From the NCBI GenBank assembly GCA_964019425.1, contig OZ025798.1, forward strand, positions 62,001-126,000: a DNA stretch of 64,000 bases. The letters run 5' to 3'. Both the position numbers and the translations under genes were made by a program. Below are positions 11,521 to 24,200 of the stretch, piece after piece. Under the pieces are notes generated by a model that did no database searches, was not told the origin of the DNA, and saw only the letters and a program-made list of their open reading frames with translations. The number at the start of each line of letters is the position of its first letter. Positions within the stretch are counted from its first letter, which is position 1. This DNA is from Flectonema sp. DT1601. Lineage: Eukaryota; Euglenozoa; Diplonemea; Diplonemida; Diplonemidae.

Positions 11521-14500
11521 CTACATTAGGAACGTTTCAGAATGCACAACCACAGCGCCTCTATATCCACAGCTATCAATCGCTTGGAAAACAGATTTCT
11601 CCATAAGTTCTGGACCACACGTGTACACACCAATATCACCGGCGGGGGTATCGGTGTTGGTTTCTTGAAACAGAGAACCACCTGGTGTGAATACTTTACT
11701 GTAATCAGGTCTTCCTGAAGTGACAGTAACATTAGCTGGCATCTTGATATGGGAAATCTCCCCCCCACCAGTGTAGTACAGAAAGGTGTGTACCGATTCC
11801 GTTTCCAACTCGTTGAGGTACGGTGCGATTAGTTCGAGTAAAGCTACGTCACGGCAACTCCAATGGAGGTGAATCTTTGCCGACTCTGAGTTTCCAGGAG
11901 TGCTTTGCATTTCTGTTTCATCATTGGTTCTTGAGGCAGCGCATACATTCATAATACCAACGAGTGGAGTCACACCAACACCACCAGCGCATAGAATGAC
12001 TCTTTCGTAGTGTTGTGGCATCACAGTTGGGACTCCAAACGGACCTTCTAAACGAACAGTGTCACCCTCTTCGATACTTTTAATGATGTGGTCTGTTGAG
12101 GTTCCAGAACCCATGTTTTTAATAATGAAATCAACAGTCGACCCATCCTTCACTACAGAAAACGGATGCGTCTGGAACATGTCTCCCATTACTCCCACGT
12201 TGTAGTAGCTTCCGTATGTGCATGGTTTCTGATTTTTAATACTCACCTTCATCTTAGTGTACTGACCGTCTTCGCTAGAGATCTTCTCTCTCACTACAGC
12301 CGCAGGTTGGATGAACTTATAAATAGCACATATAACAATGAACCCTGACGCTACTGATACCGGAATCAGAATCGTACTGGAGTGTAGGCACGAGAAGACA
12401 AGAACTAAGATTGCTGAGATCCAGTGACTGTAAAGAAAGATGTGATACCATCTTCTTCTAATAAAGGAAAGTGTGAACATTAAGAAGGTGAACCCGAGAC
12501 ATAAGACTCCATAAAGAGGAGCAGCTCCCTTGTAGTCGTCAGTTTTCCACATCAGGTCTAAGATGTCTTTGTTAGAACTGTCGATTAGATAACCAATTCC
12601 ATGAATTGATGAAAACAATAAGAAGGATACTCCCAACCATCTGTGATATGTTATTAATCTCTCTCTTGAGATCTTTACTAACTGTCCGATACTTCCACTG
12701 GATAGTAACAGAGTTGTTGTAAGAGTAATTACGGCTGGGTTAGCAGTCCCATACCACCACTCTTCTGTACTATAAGAAGCAAAGTACGACACCGTACACG
12801 CAATTGCAACAACAGTCATCGCAATGATTGTACCCACGTGAGAGTTGAATAACTTCTTGCTGATGAAGTCTGGTCCATTCTTACTGTAGCGGTAGTACAT
12901 CAAACCAGAAACTAGACCAATGCCGGCGATTAGAACAATTGCGATCATGGAATAACCAATCCGGAAGGTTTTCTCATCTCCAACACTTCTAGTTCCTCCA
13001 GTAGCAAGGAATTGCCCTCCTCGTTGATCGTCGTCGTGTTTGTCCAGATTGCCATTCGTTACTGTTCCAACACTCCACAATATCGGAGCTCCAGATACAA
13101 ACCCGCTGCCTACTTCATCAAATGTTGCAGTGAGTGTGAAGAACCCACTTTCGACTGAGAACTCCGTTACGGCGACTTTTTGAATTGCTTCCGGCTGGGG
13201 ACCTGAAAGCACAAGCTTGCTGTTCTCACAAAGACCAGGTTCTCTACAAGTTATCGAACGCCCATCCTCCATAGTTCCGAGAGATATACCGCACCATAAT
13301 CCCACCTGACATCTCATCACCATCTGAAACTTATTTTCATCAAAGTTGAGTGACGTCAATGAAAACTGTTGAGAAAACACCTGCGCTGATGATCCGATAT
13401 TTAAACCTGAGGACACGCTGTGACCGGATGTGTAGTCAGCAGTTCTTCCCATGGCGGTCATCATTTCAACACTCGCAGCTGTTGTGTCGAATGTGAATGA
13501 CTCACCCTGTCCCGCCATAGTTCTCATGAAAACGACTTCTCTCATTCCCCCGACGATGGCATCCGACACTATCTTATCTCCTCGAATGCTGTCAATCAAC
13601 GTCCCCTGACTTCGATCCGTTAGGGTTCGTTCTTCAACAGTTGTTGGACTGCCGCTAGTTATAATGAAAGCAGTAGCCGTTGGCGTCATTCTTATCTGTC
13701 CGAATGCTACTCCAAACCAAACACCCTGCAGACCTCTTACTGTGATCGTTGCTTCAGTTGATGAGAATCGAACATCTGTTGTAACTCCCGTCACTTGATC
13801 AGATGCAATAATCTCATCAGATGAGATTGTTGAAATACTTGGAGGAGCTGGTGGAACAGCAGTTGGCGGAGCATCTGATATCGGAGCTGGTGTTGCTGCA
13901 GGATTCGAAGAGACGAACGTTAATGATCCATCACCTCGTGCGCTGTGGTAGACATACGCACCTGGTCCACTCGCCCAAGTCACATCAATGCTTCCAGCAG
14001 CCAACGGAAAAGTGCACGTCCCGGAACCTCCAGCAATAGGTCTAGTTATAACTACTACTCTGTTTGCGCCAACCACAGTGTCTGATATTACCGTCAACAC
14101 TGCTGGTGGGTCGGTTCCAGCGGTATACGATCCTAACACCTTCTCGTATGGAGCAACCCCGTTCTCAATAACAATCGCGGATGCGGTGTTAGCCATGGCA
14201 TTTCCGCCAAACCCAGCGGAATAATATCCCACATTAGGTCCAGTCATTGTTATCTTCACCTCAGTCCCAACTTCAACCGTCGAAGTGATTCCAGAACCCG
14301 ACCAACTTCCAATAACTGATATTGCTGACGGTGCGTCAGTTGGCACCGCTGTTGGCGGTGCAGGAGTTGGGACTGCGAAAGCAATCATTCCGGCACCTCT
14401 AAAATTCATGTGGTAGACATACGCACCCATTCCAGCAGCCCATGTCACATCAATGCTTCCAGCAGCTGTTGGAAAAGTGTACGTTCCGGAACCTCCAGCA

Positions 14501-14967
14501 ATAGGTCTGGTTACAACTACTACTCTGTTTGCGCCATCCACAGTGTCTGATATTACCGTCAACACTGCCGGTGGGTCGGTTCCAGCGGTTTGCGATCCCA
14601 ACACCTTCTCGTATGGAGCAACCCCGTTCTCAATAACAATCGCAGATGCGGTGTTAGCCATGACATTTCCACCAAACCCAACAGCAAACCATCCGTCATT
14701 AAATCCAGTCATTGTTATCCTCACTTCACTTCCAACTTCAACCGTTGAGGAGATCCCAATACCCGAATAAGTCCCGACGACGACAGGAGCCACTACCGGA
14801 GCAGCAAATTCCATTGAACTGGCACCTCGCGCGTCGTGGTAGACATACGCGCCCGCTCCACTCGCCCATGTCACATCAATGCTTCCAGCAGCTGTTGGAA
14901 AAGTGTACGTTCCGGAACCTCCAGCAATAGGTCTGGTTATAACTACTACTCTGTTTGCGCCAACCAG
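11521..14967 (-). CDS. DOMON-repeat ferric reductase / NADPH-oxidase-like protein (5' end unresolved)
   Basis: At least 1,117 residues are open. The N-terminal half is a chain of DOMON domains (heme- or sugar-binding beta sandwiches): a C-terminal half-domain at the very start, two close copies (about residues 33-165 and 190-330), then two divergent ones to about 630. A ferric-reductase membrane core follows (about 638-860; HRWLG and HGIGYLI around 741-760, and YSHW...CLHSS, the expected bis-heme His region). It ends in an FAD-binding barrel with HPFSVV and an NAD(P)H module with CAGGVGVTP near 961 and a terminal YTCGPELM. This fits transmembrane electron transfer, probably metal reduction. 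No ATG or signal peptide is present: homology to the other DOMON repeats stops abruptly near 14967 and an in-frame stop follows at about 14990. So the 5' exon is missing, spliced from afar, or lost. Confidence 0.85.
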   Translation of the reverse strand: MVGANRVVVITRPIAGGSGTYTFPTAAGSIDVTWASGAGAYVYHDARGASSMEFAAPVVAPVVVGTYSGIGISSTVEVGSEVRITMTGFNDGWFAVGFGGNVMANTASAIVIENGVAPYEKVLGSQTAGTDPPAVLTVISDTVDGANRVVVVTRPIAGGSGTYTFPTAAGSIDVTWAAGMGAYVYHMNFRGAGMIAFAVPTPAPPTAVPTDAPSAISVIGSWSGSGITSTVEVGTEVKITMTGPNVGYYSAGFGGNAMANTASAIVIENGVAPYEKVLGSYTAGTDPPAVLTVISDTVVGANRVVVITRPIAGGSGTCTFPLAAGSIDVTWASGPGAYVYHSARGDGSLTFVSSNPAATPAPISDAPPTAVPPAPPSISTISSDEIIASDQVTGVTTDVRFSSTEATITVRGLQGVWFGVAFGQIRMTPTATAFIITSGSPTTVEERTLTDRSQGTLIDSIRGDKIVSDAIVGGMREVVFMRTMAGQGESFTFDTTAASVEMMTAMGRTADYTSGHSVSSGLNIGSSAQVFSQQFSLTSLNFDENKFQMVMRCQVGLWCGISLGTMEDGRSITCREPGLCENSKLVLSGPQPEAIQKVAVTEFSVESGFFTLTATFDEVGSGFVSGAPILWSVGTVTNGNLDKHDDDQRGGQFLATGGTRSVGDEKTFRIGYSMIAIVLIAGIGLVSGLMYYRYSKNGPDFISKKLFNSHVGTIIAMTVVAIACTVSYFASYSTEEWWYGTANPAVITLTTTLLLSSGSIGQLVKISRERLITYHRWLGVSFLLFSSIHGIGYLIDSSNKDILDLMWKTDDYKGAAPLYGVLCLGFTFLMFTLSFIRRRWYHIFLYSHWISAILVLVFSCLHSSTILIPVSVASGFIVICAIYKFIQPAAVVREKISSEDGQYTKMKVSIKNQKPCTYGSYYNVGVMGDMFQTHPFSVVKDGSTVDFIIKNMGSGTSTDHIIKSIEEGDTVRLEGPFGVPTVMPQHYERVILCAGGVGVTPLVGIMNVCAASRTNDETEMQSTPGNSESAKIHLHWSCRDVALLELIAPYLNELETESVHTFLYYTGGGEISHIKMPANVTVTSGRPDYSKVFTPGGSLFQETNTDTPAGDIGVYTCGPELMEKSVFQAIDSCGYRGAVVVHSETFLM

Positions 14968-15599
14968 TGGACGTGTTTCTTGGATTTATTTTTATCACTG
15001 CTGTTGATGTTGCTGTTCATTGTACCAACAGACTATGAAACTCGTTCATACCAAGGCAGACTAAATCCCTTTAACTGACCCAGCTGTCGCCATATTGTTG
15101 TTGGAATAAAGTAGCTGGAAAAAGTTTTTCTGTACTTATTGATCTCGAACCTTTTGGGTGAGACTTGTGCGGGTTTCAACCCATCAGAACTGCAGGATGA
15201 CGAACCCATGTTGAATTAATGAGTGAAGCACAGGGCTTCTTGAAATGTTTGCTGCCGAGGAGTTTTTGCAACTTCGCGGTGAAGAGAGTTGTGTCTTGGC
15301 TAAGATACTAAAATTTGGAGCAAAGAACGGGATGACAAACAGAAGCAGCCGAAACAGCAGCAAAACAACAGACACAACCAGCCGACAGACCGCAGCCCAA
15401 GGAAGAACGAAAGAACTGGCTCAGCCATCGTGGAGGTGCAAGAGTCTTCGATGAAGGACTTGAACGTAAAACAGTCAAGTTCGATATCGCAGTAGATCAC
15501 CTTGTCAGGAACAACAGAACAGTGACGTGGTTAAATCAGAAAAAACGGAATAAATAAATCAGTTTCAAGAAAACTTTCAAAAGAATTCTGAGCGAACCT
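14968..15599. other. Junction region between DOMON gene and LINE remnant
   Basis: No complete gene. On the plus strand about 15410-15555 reads as an open stretch (NWLSHRGGARVFDEGLERK...) ending in a stop before the reverse-transcriptase piece. It may be an upstream part of the same retrotransposon, but I do not recognise it. Confidence 0.4.
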
Positions 15600-16060
15600 T
15601 AGGGAAGCCACCCCTGATACCAGGCGGGCGAAGGAAAAATTTATCGCTGAACGGCTAGCTAAAGGTGAAGGCTTCGCATATGTGTTCAAAAAGATAAAGG
15701 ACCTTGAGACGGATGAAGGACGTGAGATTCACATTCCTGAGTTTGACGAGAACCAACTACCTGCGAAGTTCTTGGAACAATTTGTCAAGACCCCGACAAA
15801 ACGTAAAAAGAGCAATGACTTCGTCAATGTCGGAGGGAATCTAACAATGTCTGAACAGAAGCGGGCCATCAAGAAGGTAAGACCCGGGAAAGCACCAGGT
15901 CCAGATGGAATCCATGGGATAATGTTGAAGAATTTATCGGTGATAGGAATGGATTTCCTCCTGGTGTTATTCAATGAATCGTGGCTAACGTCGAGGGTAG
16001 GATCTGGAAGGAGGGTGTTATCACCTCGGAGTCCTCGTAATGATTATTGCTTCAGAAGCG
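15600..16060 (+). mobile_element. Non-LTR retrotransposon (LINE-like) fragment, N-terminal reverse transcriptase
   Basis: Plus-strand translation shows the linker and finger region of a LINE reverse transcriptase: GEGFAYVFKKIKDLE, then AIKKVRPGKAPGPDGI (about 15870-15910), then LLVLFNESWLTS. In the next frame it continues as VEGRIWKEGVI. K-[SA]-PGPDGI followed by LFN...W is the standard start of the LINE RT domain. The catalytic FADD-type motif, the endonuclease and a poly(A) tail are absent. At least one frameshift lies near 15990 and others upstream near 15600, so this is a dead 5'- and 3'-truncated copy. It lies on the opposite strand to all neighbouring genes, about 630 bp from the broken edge of the DOMON gene. 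Confidence 0.7.
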
Positions 16061-16251
16061 ATTCTGTTTGTTCACCTCCACTCTCATTCTCATTAAATAC
16101 ATTTTCTTTCTGTCTCTGCAGTCGAAAGAGTTGAACAACAAATGAACATTTCACAAGAGATAAGATAAAAGTCTAACTAATAAGTTCTAACAGAAATCAA
16201 TGTGAACGCCCAATTTCTTACAAAACGTTTCAATCATCCTATGCAGATGGT

Positions 16252-17335
16252 TTACGGTTCGGGCATCTCAAAAACAAATTGATCATCGTCATCATCAGGC
16301 CTGCTCAGTGTTTCCGCTTCCATCTGAAGCTGCTTTGCCCTCGCCAACAACTGCCGCTGGGCAAACACAACAGGTGCAGCAGGTGTTCGACAGCTTATTT
16401 GTAGCATCGCGTCTGTTGAAGGATCCGAAGAGTCTTCCGCCTTACTCAACTGTGCGTTTGCAACCGCGCGCTCCTTACTAAAAGATGAAAGGGTAGATGA
16501 CAGAATAACTGGAATATTTACCCCAGAATTGGTTGCGCGCTCCACTGAAGGCAAAGTTCGCATTGCCTTGTTGATTATCGCGTCCGTCTGCATACGACCT
16601 GTGTTGGTAATTATGTTAATAACAGAATACGGTAGGTAAGAACTTCAGAAAGCACAGAATATTCATACCGATTGTGAGACGCACAGCTTCGAGTAATTCC
16701 AAAAGCACTTCACTTGCGATACTCGAGACACGAAGATTGGTAGTTTTTGCTTGCAAAGACTTTTGAACCGAATCTACCCAGCGACTGTTTAGCTCAGCTT
16801 TCGAAGAGCGTTGTTTGAATTCCTGAATGTCGTCTAATAATTCAGTCCGTTGTTTTTCCCAGGAAGCTCTTTCAGAAGCGAGAAGGTGACGCTCCCTATC
16901 GAGTGCTTGTCGCAATGCCACAGATTCCTCTTTCTCCAAAAGGAGGCTATTTTTTAAAAAATCAATTTCAACAATCCGCGAGTTAACATCTGCCGCCTCA
17001 TCCTCAATATTGTTTTGAAGGTATTCGAATGCAGCAACTTTAGTACTCAAGTCTGAAGTTAGCTTCTCAATTTTATCATCGAATTCTGAACGTATTGAGA
17101 TCTTCAAGTTTGCGACGTATTCCTGTTTGTGTGTTTGCCATTCAGCCTCTCGTTCGCGGGCTGTTTCGTGTACTTTCTTTAGTTCGCTGACGTGTCGTTC
17201 CCTCAACTCAGATATCTCATCTCTCAAAGCATCGACTTCAATAGCATGTCTCATCTCCTGGTCAGATAAAGCCTCTTTTAACTCCCGTACCTTAGCCAAG
17301 GCATCGACCAACGTTACTTCTTCGTGGCTTACCAT
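16252..17335 (-). CDS. Coiled-coil protein, two exons (337 aa)
   Basis: Exon 1 is 16669-17335, starting ATG at 17333-17335 (MVSHEEVTL); the open frame extends a little further upstream only through a non-ATG codon. The intron is 16599-16668 (70 nt, GTATGA...ACACAG, phase 1). Exon 2 is 16252-16598 and continues GRMQTDAIINKAM in frame. Residues 10-200 form long charged heptad-type coiled coil (Glu/Lys/Arg/Leu rich). The C-terminal part is Ser/Ala-rich and ends in an acidic patch with five consecutive Asp (DDDDDQFVFEMPEP). No catalytic domain or membrane segment is seen. A CTACAG just before the ATG (17341-17346) looks like a splice acceptor. A cytoskeletal or scaffold role is a guess. Confidence 0.75.
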
Positions 17336-18208
17336 TTTACCTGTAGAATAATATGATAGCGAACTGTACTTCAAAGCTAAATTACGAAGTGGGCATCAAG
17401 TCTAAGACACATCATAAATCCTGAAGTACAAAATAATAATAAACTTCCAGTGCATCAGAAATATCATTTGTATGTTAGTTTACGGGGAGTGGCAGGCGCA
17501 TTATTTGAAGCAACATAAAAGAGAACAGCGCAAGACTGCGAAAAGGATAGGGCTGACTCACCTCATTGTGTACCTCCAACAAATGAGAAATAGAAAAGTT
17601 AGTTAGCGAGTCCGACTAATCAAATCTTATTAATTTAATGCAAAACAAGCAAAACGGTTAGAGCTGAGTTTACCGCAGACCAAAAAAAGGAAAAGAAAAG
17701 TTTAACCTCACACTCTCAAGCCCAATCAGGTAAAATAAAGAAAAAAAAGTTATAAGTAGCCTTGATTCCTGGAACACTACAAAAACTCTAACTGAGGGAT
17801 CCAGGCGACTTGCAAAAACACTTGAGAAAGTATTGAGAGAACTGACCTAATTCCATGTTGCTTAGCTAGAAATGCAACACGTCTCCATCGGTCCAGTTTG
17901 TAGTGCAAAACACTTTATTCCTTCTCTCGCTTCTTTCGATTACCCAAAGTTCCCAGAAATGAAAAAGTAGCAACTCCCAAGTTAGAAGTGAGGAATTGTT
18001 AAAGTTCTGAGTTAAAATTCTTCTTAATTCTGTTTCGCTAACGTGTAAGCAACTTGCCTCATCTGGGACAACTAATAATATGGAACATAGTTTTCATTCT
18101 TCGGTGCTGAATGAATAGACGTGGATCCTGTTTTGATTTGTTCAGTTGGATATGTTTGCTCAAACAAGAAAACAGAAATAGTACATTAAAAACATACAAA
18201 CCGCGGAA
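17336..18208. other. Intergenic region
   Basis: AT-rich spacer between the coiled-coil gene and the 3' end of the giant DUF3638 gene. I see no gene, repeat or RNA in it. Confidence 0.5.
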
Positions 18209-21200
18209 TTAGAAAGCAACAGTTGCGAGATCAGGTCTTGCTCTGTTGCACACTTCACAATAATAAAGCGTCTTCGGGTTGAAGAATGAACATCCTCCTG
18301 TTTCTGGAGCGCAAACCCACTTGTCGTGCGGACATTCTCGCTGTCCAGTCCATCCGAAATCACACATCTCACAAGTTGTCATGAATGGTGGGTTGAGATA
18401 AGTACAATTGCGGCAAGCCCAGAACCCTCCCTGCGCTGCAGAATCGTCAGCCGCGGGCTCTGCTTGACGAGTCGGCTGCAAATCAAGAGGCAATGAAAAG
18501 GTTAAAAAAACCTTCTCTAAATTCGTACCTTCGACATCAAACGTATTTACAACGTTCTGAATATCACCAGGTGACAGCCCAGGTACGATTATTTGAATTA
18601 GTCTCCCCAACTTCTCGGGAGTAATAGTTTCATCAGGTTCACAATGTGTTTGATAAACTTCTCTAATATCGAATCCCTTAAGGGAGGCGTGCTTCATTCC
18701 TTGGCTGATGTATTCAATCTGCCCTCTAGTTCTAATTAAATGCCACTCACTCTGTGGAGTAAATAACTTCGCAACCGGAGTGTCGAGGAATGCACCGCGC
18801 TGCCTTCTGCGAAGGCGAACAGCTTCGAAGAAAAAGTTACGTCGATCTTGAAGAGGAGTTGAGCGAAGGACGTTTTCAAGCTGCGTAAGCTGGTGGTCTG
18901 TGTAGTACATTTCTCCGTTAAAAAACCGAACACAAAGCATAAGAGATTCATCAGCAAAAGCATGCTGGTCTCCTGCAATTACATTCCCGTGTACGGTACT
19001 CAATGCTATTGATGGGATGGATGTTGTTGTCGAGTGTTTGGTGTGCATCATCCATCGGAGTGTTTCAGCCTCAGCTAGTGAAACGATGGCTGTAACTCTC
19101 TCAGTAGAATTGGTAGGAATCCACGTCATTATAATAAAAGCAACCTTCAATCGTCTCTCGCCAAGTCCTAACCAAGTAGGTCTGAAGAAGTTATCAGTTA
19201 CTAACAGCGATGATGGAAATGGAATTGGAGGCTGTGACTCAGTTGCTTTGAAGTCACAGAGGGGGTAGAACGGAGTCTCTCCAGTTGTGTGTTGTTCGCA
19301 GGTTATCTTGCCAGCAGACTGCAAAGCTGAGCATTCCCACGGATTGTGCTGTTCGTCATCTCGAGAAAATGCGGACTCTCGCTGTTCTTCCTGCTCAGCT
19401 TCTTGTTCTTGTTCTTGCTCAGCTTCTTGTTCGTGAACTACTTCGGATTCAAATCCGAGATCTACGCTATCGTAAGCTGCTGCAGCACCTTGAATAGAAG
19501 CCATGATCATTCCTATCCTTTTCTTATCGTCGTCAGTAATTGTGAAATCTTCATGGTCTGAAAGCAATTTCGTCATCTTGTGTTGATGTGTTTCTCCCTC
19601 TTCGTAACTGACATCGTGACTGATAACTTCGCGATACTCTTCAACACACTTTTGAATCCATTGCTTCCCATCTCCAACAAATCTCCGAATCCGAGACATT
19701 GCAAGATTCGTTTTATTCGCATCAACTTCTCCTACTAATGCCTTCAGTGCATGTTTTCTCCAAGTGTTTTGCAACTCCTGTTCTCCCAACTTAACTGCCT
19801 GGAGGTTTTCAAGTCGCATGCTATTGAGAAGAAGCCAGGCAGGCACATCCAACTCTGGCCTACCACTGGCGTGTGTGGCAAGTTCAGTATTGATACGAGA
19901 TTGTACTTCTGAGATAATAAATAAACGAACTGTCTGACCCTTTCCAATTCCACGCATTCTGTAGGCTCCCTGAGCGTAGTCTCTGAAAGTCATGTCCTTT
20001 CCAATAGTAACAACCGCTTTAGCAGTTGGGGCTTGTTTTATATCCATTCCAGTTGTGTGAATTTGGTCATAAAATGTGAATCGTCGTTGCTCTGTGATTC
20101 CGCACTGTGAAAACGGAACAATTCTTCCAGTGCGAGACATAACCATTTTATTATCTTGTTTATCAAGAAATACAACACCCTCATACCACTCAGGGAGAAG
20201 TTTCAATAAATATGCAGCCACCTCATTGTTGTCCATATTCGTAATGTAAGCACCCGTGTCAATGAGAGCATGGTAAGGAGGGTCTGCTTTAGCGATATCT
20301 TCAAGAATGCTCTTCGCTGACCATTTGCTCTTTATTTCAGCCGTAGTCACTAAGGAGGATGTCAATGTGTGGATAATGTCACCATCTGACCCAGGTTCGT
20401 ACTCACAATTACCGAGGTCTAAAGGCATCAAATTACTGGGCGTGCCACTGAAACCAGCTCTCTTTCCAAATAAGAGGGAGCTTCCCAACTCATGTCCGCA
20501 GGCAGAAATCTTCATTTTCTGAAAGTTCATTGTGGCAGGGAAGACGTGATGATCCAAGTAGTAATGAATAAGTTCTGGTACTCGACTGACCATTGCGTAC
20601 AGACGGGTGAACTGCTTTGTGTCACTGATATGAAACAGCGGAAGTGGCAACACACTTTCTGCAGAGGACTTGTTGAGTGCTGCACCGATGCGAAGCCAAT
20701 TTTGGTAAAGAACACAAGCGGGACGGCGGTCACGAGGTCCAAATTGTCTGCTGTATTCTTTCTTTAACTGCGATATTACTGCCCGTAGATCTCTCTTACG
20801 GAGACCTTCATAGCGATAGGCGAAGGTAGTGAGACCAATGACGACATCCGGATGGGCGAATTCCGAACTGCGAGAAGGAACATCCTTTCCAACAAAAGGG
20901 ACGGCTGTCAAGAGTCGAGAAGTTGTCGTGTTCGGATCCACCAATACCATGTCAGCTTCTTGTAAAAGACCAAAACCAACTCTGTTAATTTTTGAAAGAA
21001 CGTGCGGCAGCAGTGCTCCCATCCACTCCCTGGTGAGGATCAAAAGTTTCTTATCAGAAGCCCTCGACGCCTCAGCCATCGCATCTTGGCTCTCGCCCGA
21101 AATGAACGCTGCGATTAATGCTGGACTTATTCTTGAGGTCACAAAGCGAATCAACCAAATGGTTGACCATTTCGCGAAGATTGGCTTCAGTTGCATGTGA

Positions 21201-24200
21201 TAAAAGGAAGTATCCAACAATACCAAATGAGGTGATGTTTGGAGAGCATTTTGATTGCATCCCCGAGAGATTACTTCTGTTGTTTGATATAATAAGTCAG
21301 CGATAGAAATACCTGCGGTGGAGGATGCATTCTCCCAAAACCTGTCAATCTGAGTGCAAAGAGTTCCGTTCACAGCACCAAACACAGCGTCAATAATAAA
21401 CATCGGGAGATCCCATCGCTGACCCGCCAAATCGATTGCGTGCTTATTCCCAATTGGGAAATTCAGCTCCGACCGCAGCGGGTGTAACAACACATCAACC
21501 TCGTCAAGTAGAAGTGCTCCTCCCCTCCACAAATGAAGAATGTCAGTCAGTTTGTCTGCCATTTCCGACCTGCTAATCATCCGATCTCTCACTCTGGATG
21601 CTTCTTTTCGTTTCACATTCGTACCCTCGAGTGATGTCGCTTCAGAAATTGGAGTCGACTCAAGTGAGTGTAGAAGTTCGATAAACTTTAATTCGAGCGA
21701 TTTTATCGCCTCCGGAGGTGCAACCACAACACCTCTGTCTTTAGCGGCAGTCATTAACTTGTTGTGTAGCAGTACAATAGCATCTGGTGAATCTTCAACA
21801 GAACGATCAAATTCTAACACAAAAACCTTTTTCGGCAAAATAGGTGCCGTGAAGCAAGACTGAAGAACACTTCTCGTTTGTTGCAAAAGTGCAGAAGGCA
21901 TCACCTGAGTGACAAGACGGTCTCCATTTGACAGAAGTAATACCAACAAGGGAGAGACCACCTGAGTCTTTCCTTGTCCCATAATCATTTGCTGAACTCG
22001 ACTAACACCACTTTCTAGATTGCCCATAAACCAATTTACCATTTCCACTTGACGCTTACGGAGTCTGATGTTAAACATAAATTCAAACAACAGGAATCTC
22101 GGGTCAAAAGTACCCTCGTGTATGTAGTGTCGCTTTTGCACCAAAAGTTCTGCGAGAGCGCGGGCGGCGTGTTTGATACGAAGTTCTAATTGAGACACGT
22201 CTGTTTGTGCAGTTGAACTACTAGTTCCACAGCGAGGGAAGTCACCAGTACTGCCAGTGCTTGTTTGTCTTGCGAGTGTGGCATCTCGTGGCATGGCCTT
22301 CAATAGTAAACTTCGCAGATTCTCAGCAGCTGTCTTAGCGGCATTCGCGTGGCTGATTCTATTCGACAAAATTAAAATTGGAGTCACTAAAGGAATCGTA
22401 TCTTCTGTGTATGGATTTACTTCTCGCAAGTCATCTATCGACCTGCTCGAAATAAAGAGCGCCGCCAAGTGCGGCATATCTACGGAAGCTACTTCCCCAG
22501 TGAGACGACGGAGTGCAAATCTAATTCTCCGAGTTAAGTCTTCAGTTCGATTTCCTCTTCCGCCTTTCGGTAGTGGGATGGCATTACTTTTAGCAACGAC
22601 TTCAGATATTTGAGCTTTCACAAGTTTCGCATCGGCATCCTGAAATTGAGACAATGAGGAGATTAAATTATCCAGTACTTGAATTCCACTGATCGCATCT
22701 CCTTTTATCATCGAGTCAATTTCATCGCTCGATAGCCCTCTCAGGATTGGAATTTCTCTATTTGACATCATACCAGCAAACCTGCCAACATCTCCTTTTA
22801 GCCGACGAATCATTTCGTTAGCGACTGGTGTTGAAAGTGCCTCATCAGGTACTTTAAATGGAATATCATTATTATATGTGTCTGTTTGAGTCTTCCAGTT
22901 GACAAAAGAATTGCAAATCTGTAAAAGTGGGTAATCTAAACTCTCTTTCAAAGCAGCGTCTACGGGTGACGCTGCCCGAGCTGAGTCGGATACGCGAGGC
23001 CTTTGCTTCCTAGACTGCGACAACTTACGCACGACTTCGGCATCAATCTTCTGCGTAATTGATAGAGGGACCTTTCTCAAGTTCTCTAAGTGAGTTGAAA
23101 GATGATCATACAGTCCTCCCATACTTCTTACGGTTGTTACACTTTTTAAGAACTCAGCGTCTAATTGATCAATGAACGCTCTGACAAGAGAGTTCCTTCC
23201 TTCTCCCTTATAAATCTCAATCCCGAACTTCATGTGAGTTTTTGTTTCGTGATCAGCTGGCAAAACAGGCCACTGACGGTTTCTTTTGTTTAAGACATGT
23301 GCAAGCGTCACCATCTGTCGGCACATCGTTCCTTCGACTTCTCCGTCTTCAACAGCCTCCTTTCCCCATCGAGCGAGTTTTAAGTGAGTCCACCTGGTAA
23401 GTAATTCAGAGGCAGTTTTTGAAATGTCGTTCCCAGAAATCTTCATTGGAATTAATCCCCTCACTGCCTGGTACAGAAAAACCACTCCGAGTCCCTTACC
23501 TCCTCCACCAACATCATCCTGAAGCATCCTGTCGCTGTACAGGAATTCTGTTAAAGTCTTATCGTCTAAGGAAGGGGGTGGCGTGCATTGAATTCTCTGA
23601 ATTCTCGTGCAATTCGATTCAATATAAGTTTGTGAAGCCATCAGCATCTTCATCCATGGTTGACCTGGTACCATTGCTGGTGGTGGCTTCAGAGTGACCT
23701 CACCAGATGATGTCAGGCAAGCCATCTTGTTTTTAATTAGTGGCGAGCCTTGTTCGCAACGTCGAAGGATGGTTTCGACCTCCTGTTCTGTCAACGTACA
23801 TGTTGATGCGACGTGAGATTGAAGTTTTAGATACCAATCAACTTCATCAGCAAGTTCCCAACTGGGTTTCACGGGAGAGAACACCATCGCAATTGATAAC
23901 TGTAACCGACACGCTGTGGCATCCGGATGCCTATCTTTTGTACTTCTTTCCATTTGATCGTAAATCCATTGCTCGTCAGGTCGCAGGGCAACATCAGTAC
24001 AGACTCCGTCTGCAAGCCGGTGGGCTTCATTGTAATTTCTCTGCAGAAGTCGAACCAACAACAGATAAAGAGTTGGTCCCATTCCGCTGCTTACTAAGAA
24101 GGATTTCGAAACATGGACAGGGAAAGAATATAATCTCTGCTCCATCACTTCTTCCCAACCAAGTGAAGTTCTCAAAGGTACTAAACGACACGGAAATGCT

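Noticed and set aside
14815-14874. Start of the DOMON reductase at 14874
   Set aside because: The codon is GTG within a DOMON repeat whose homology continues upstream to about 14967; not a true start.
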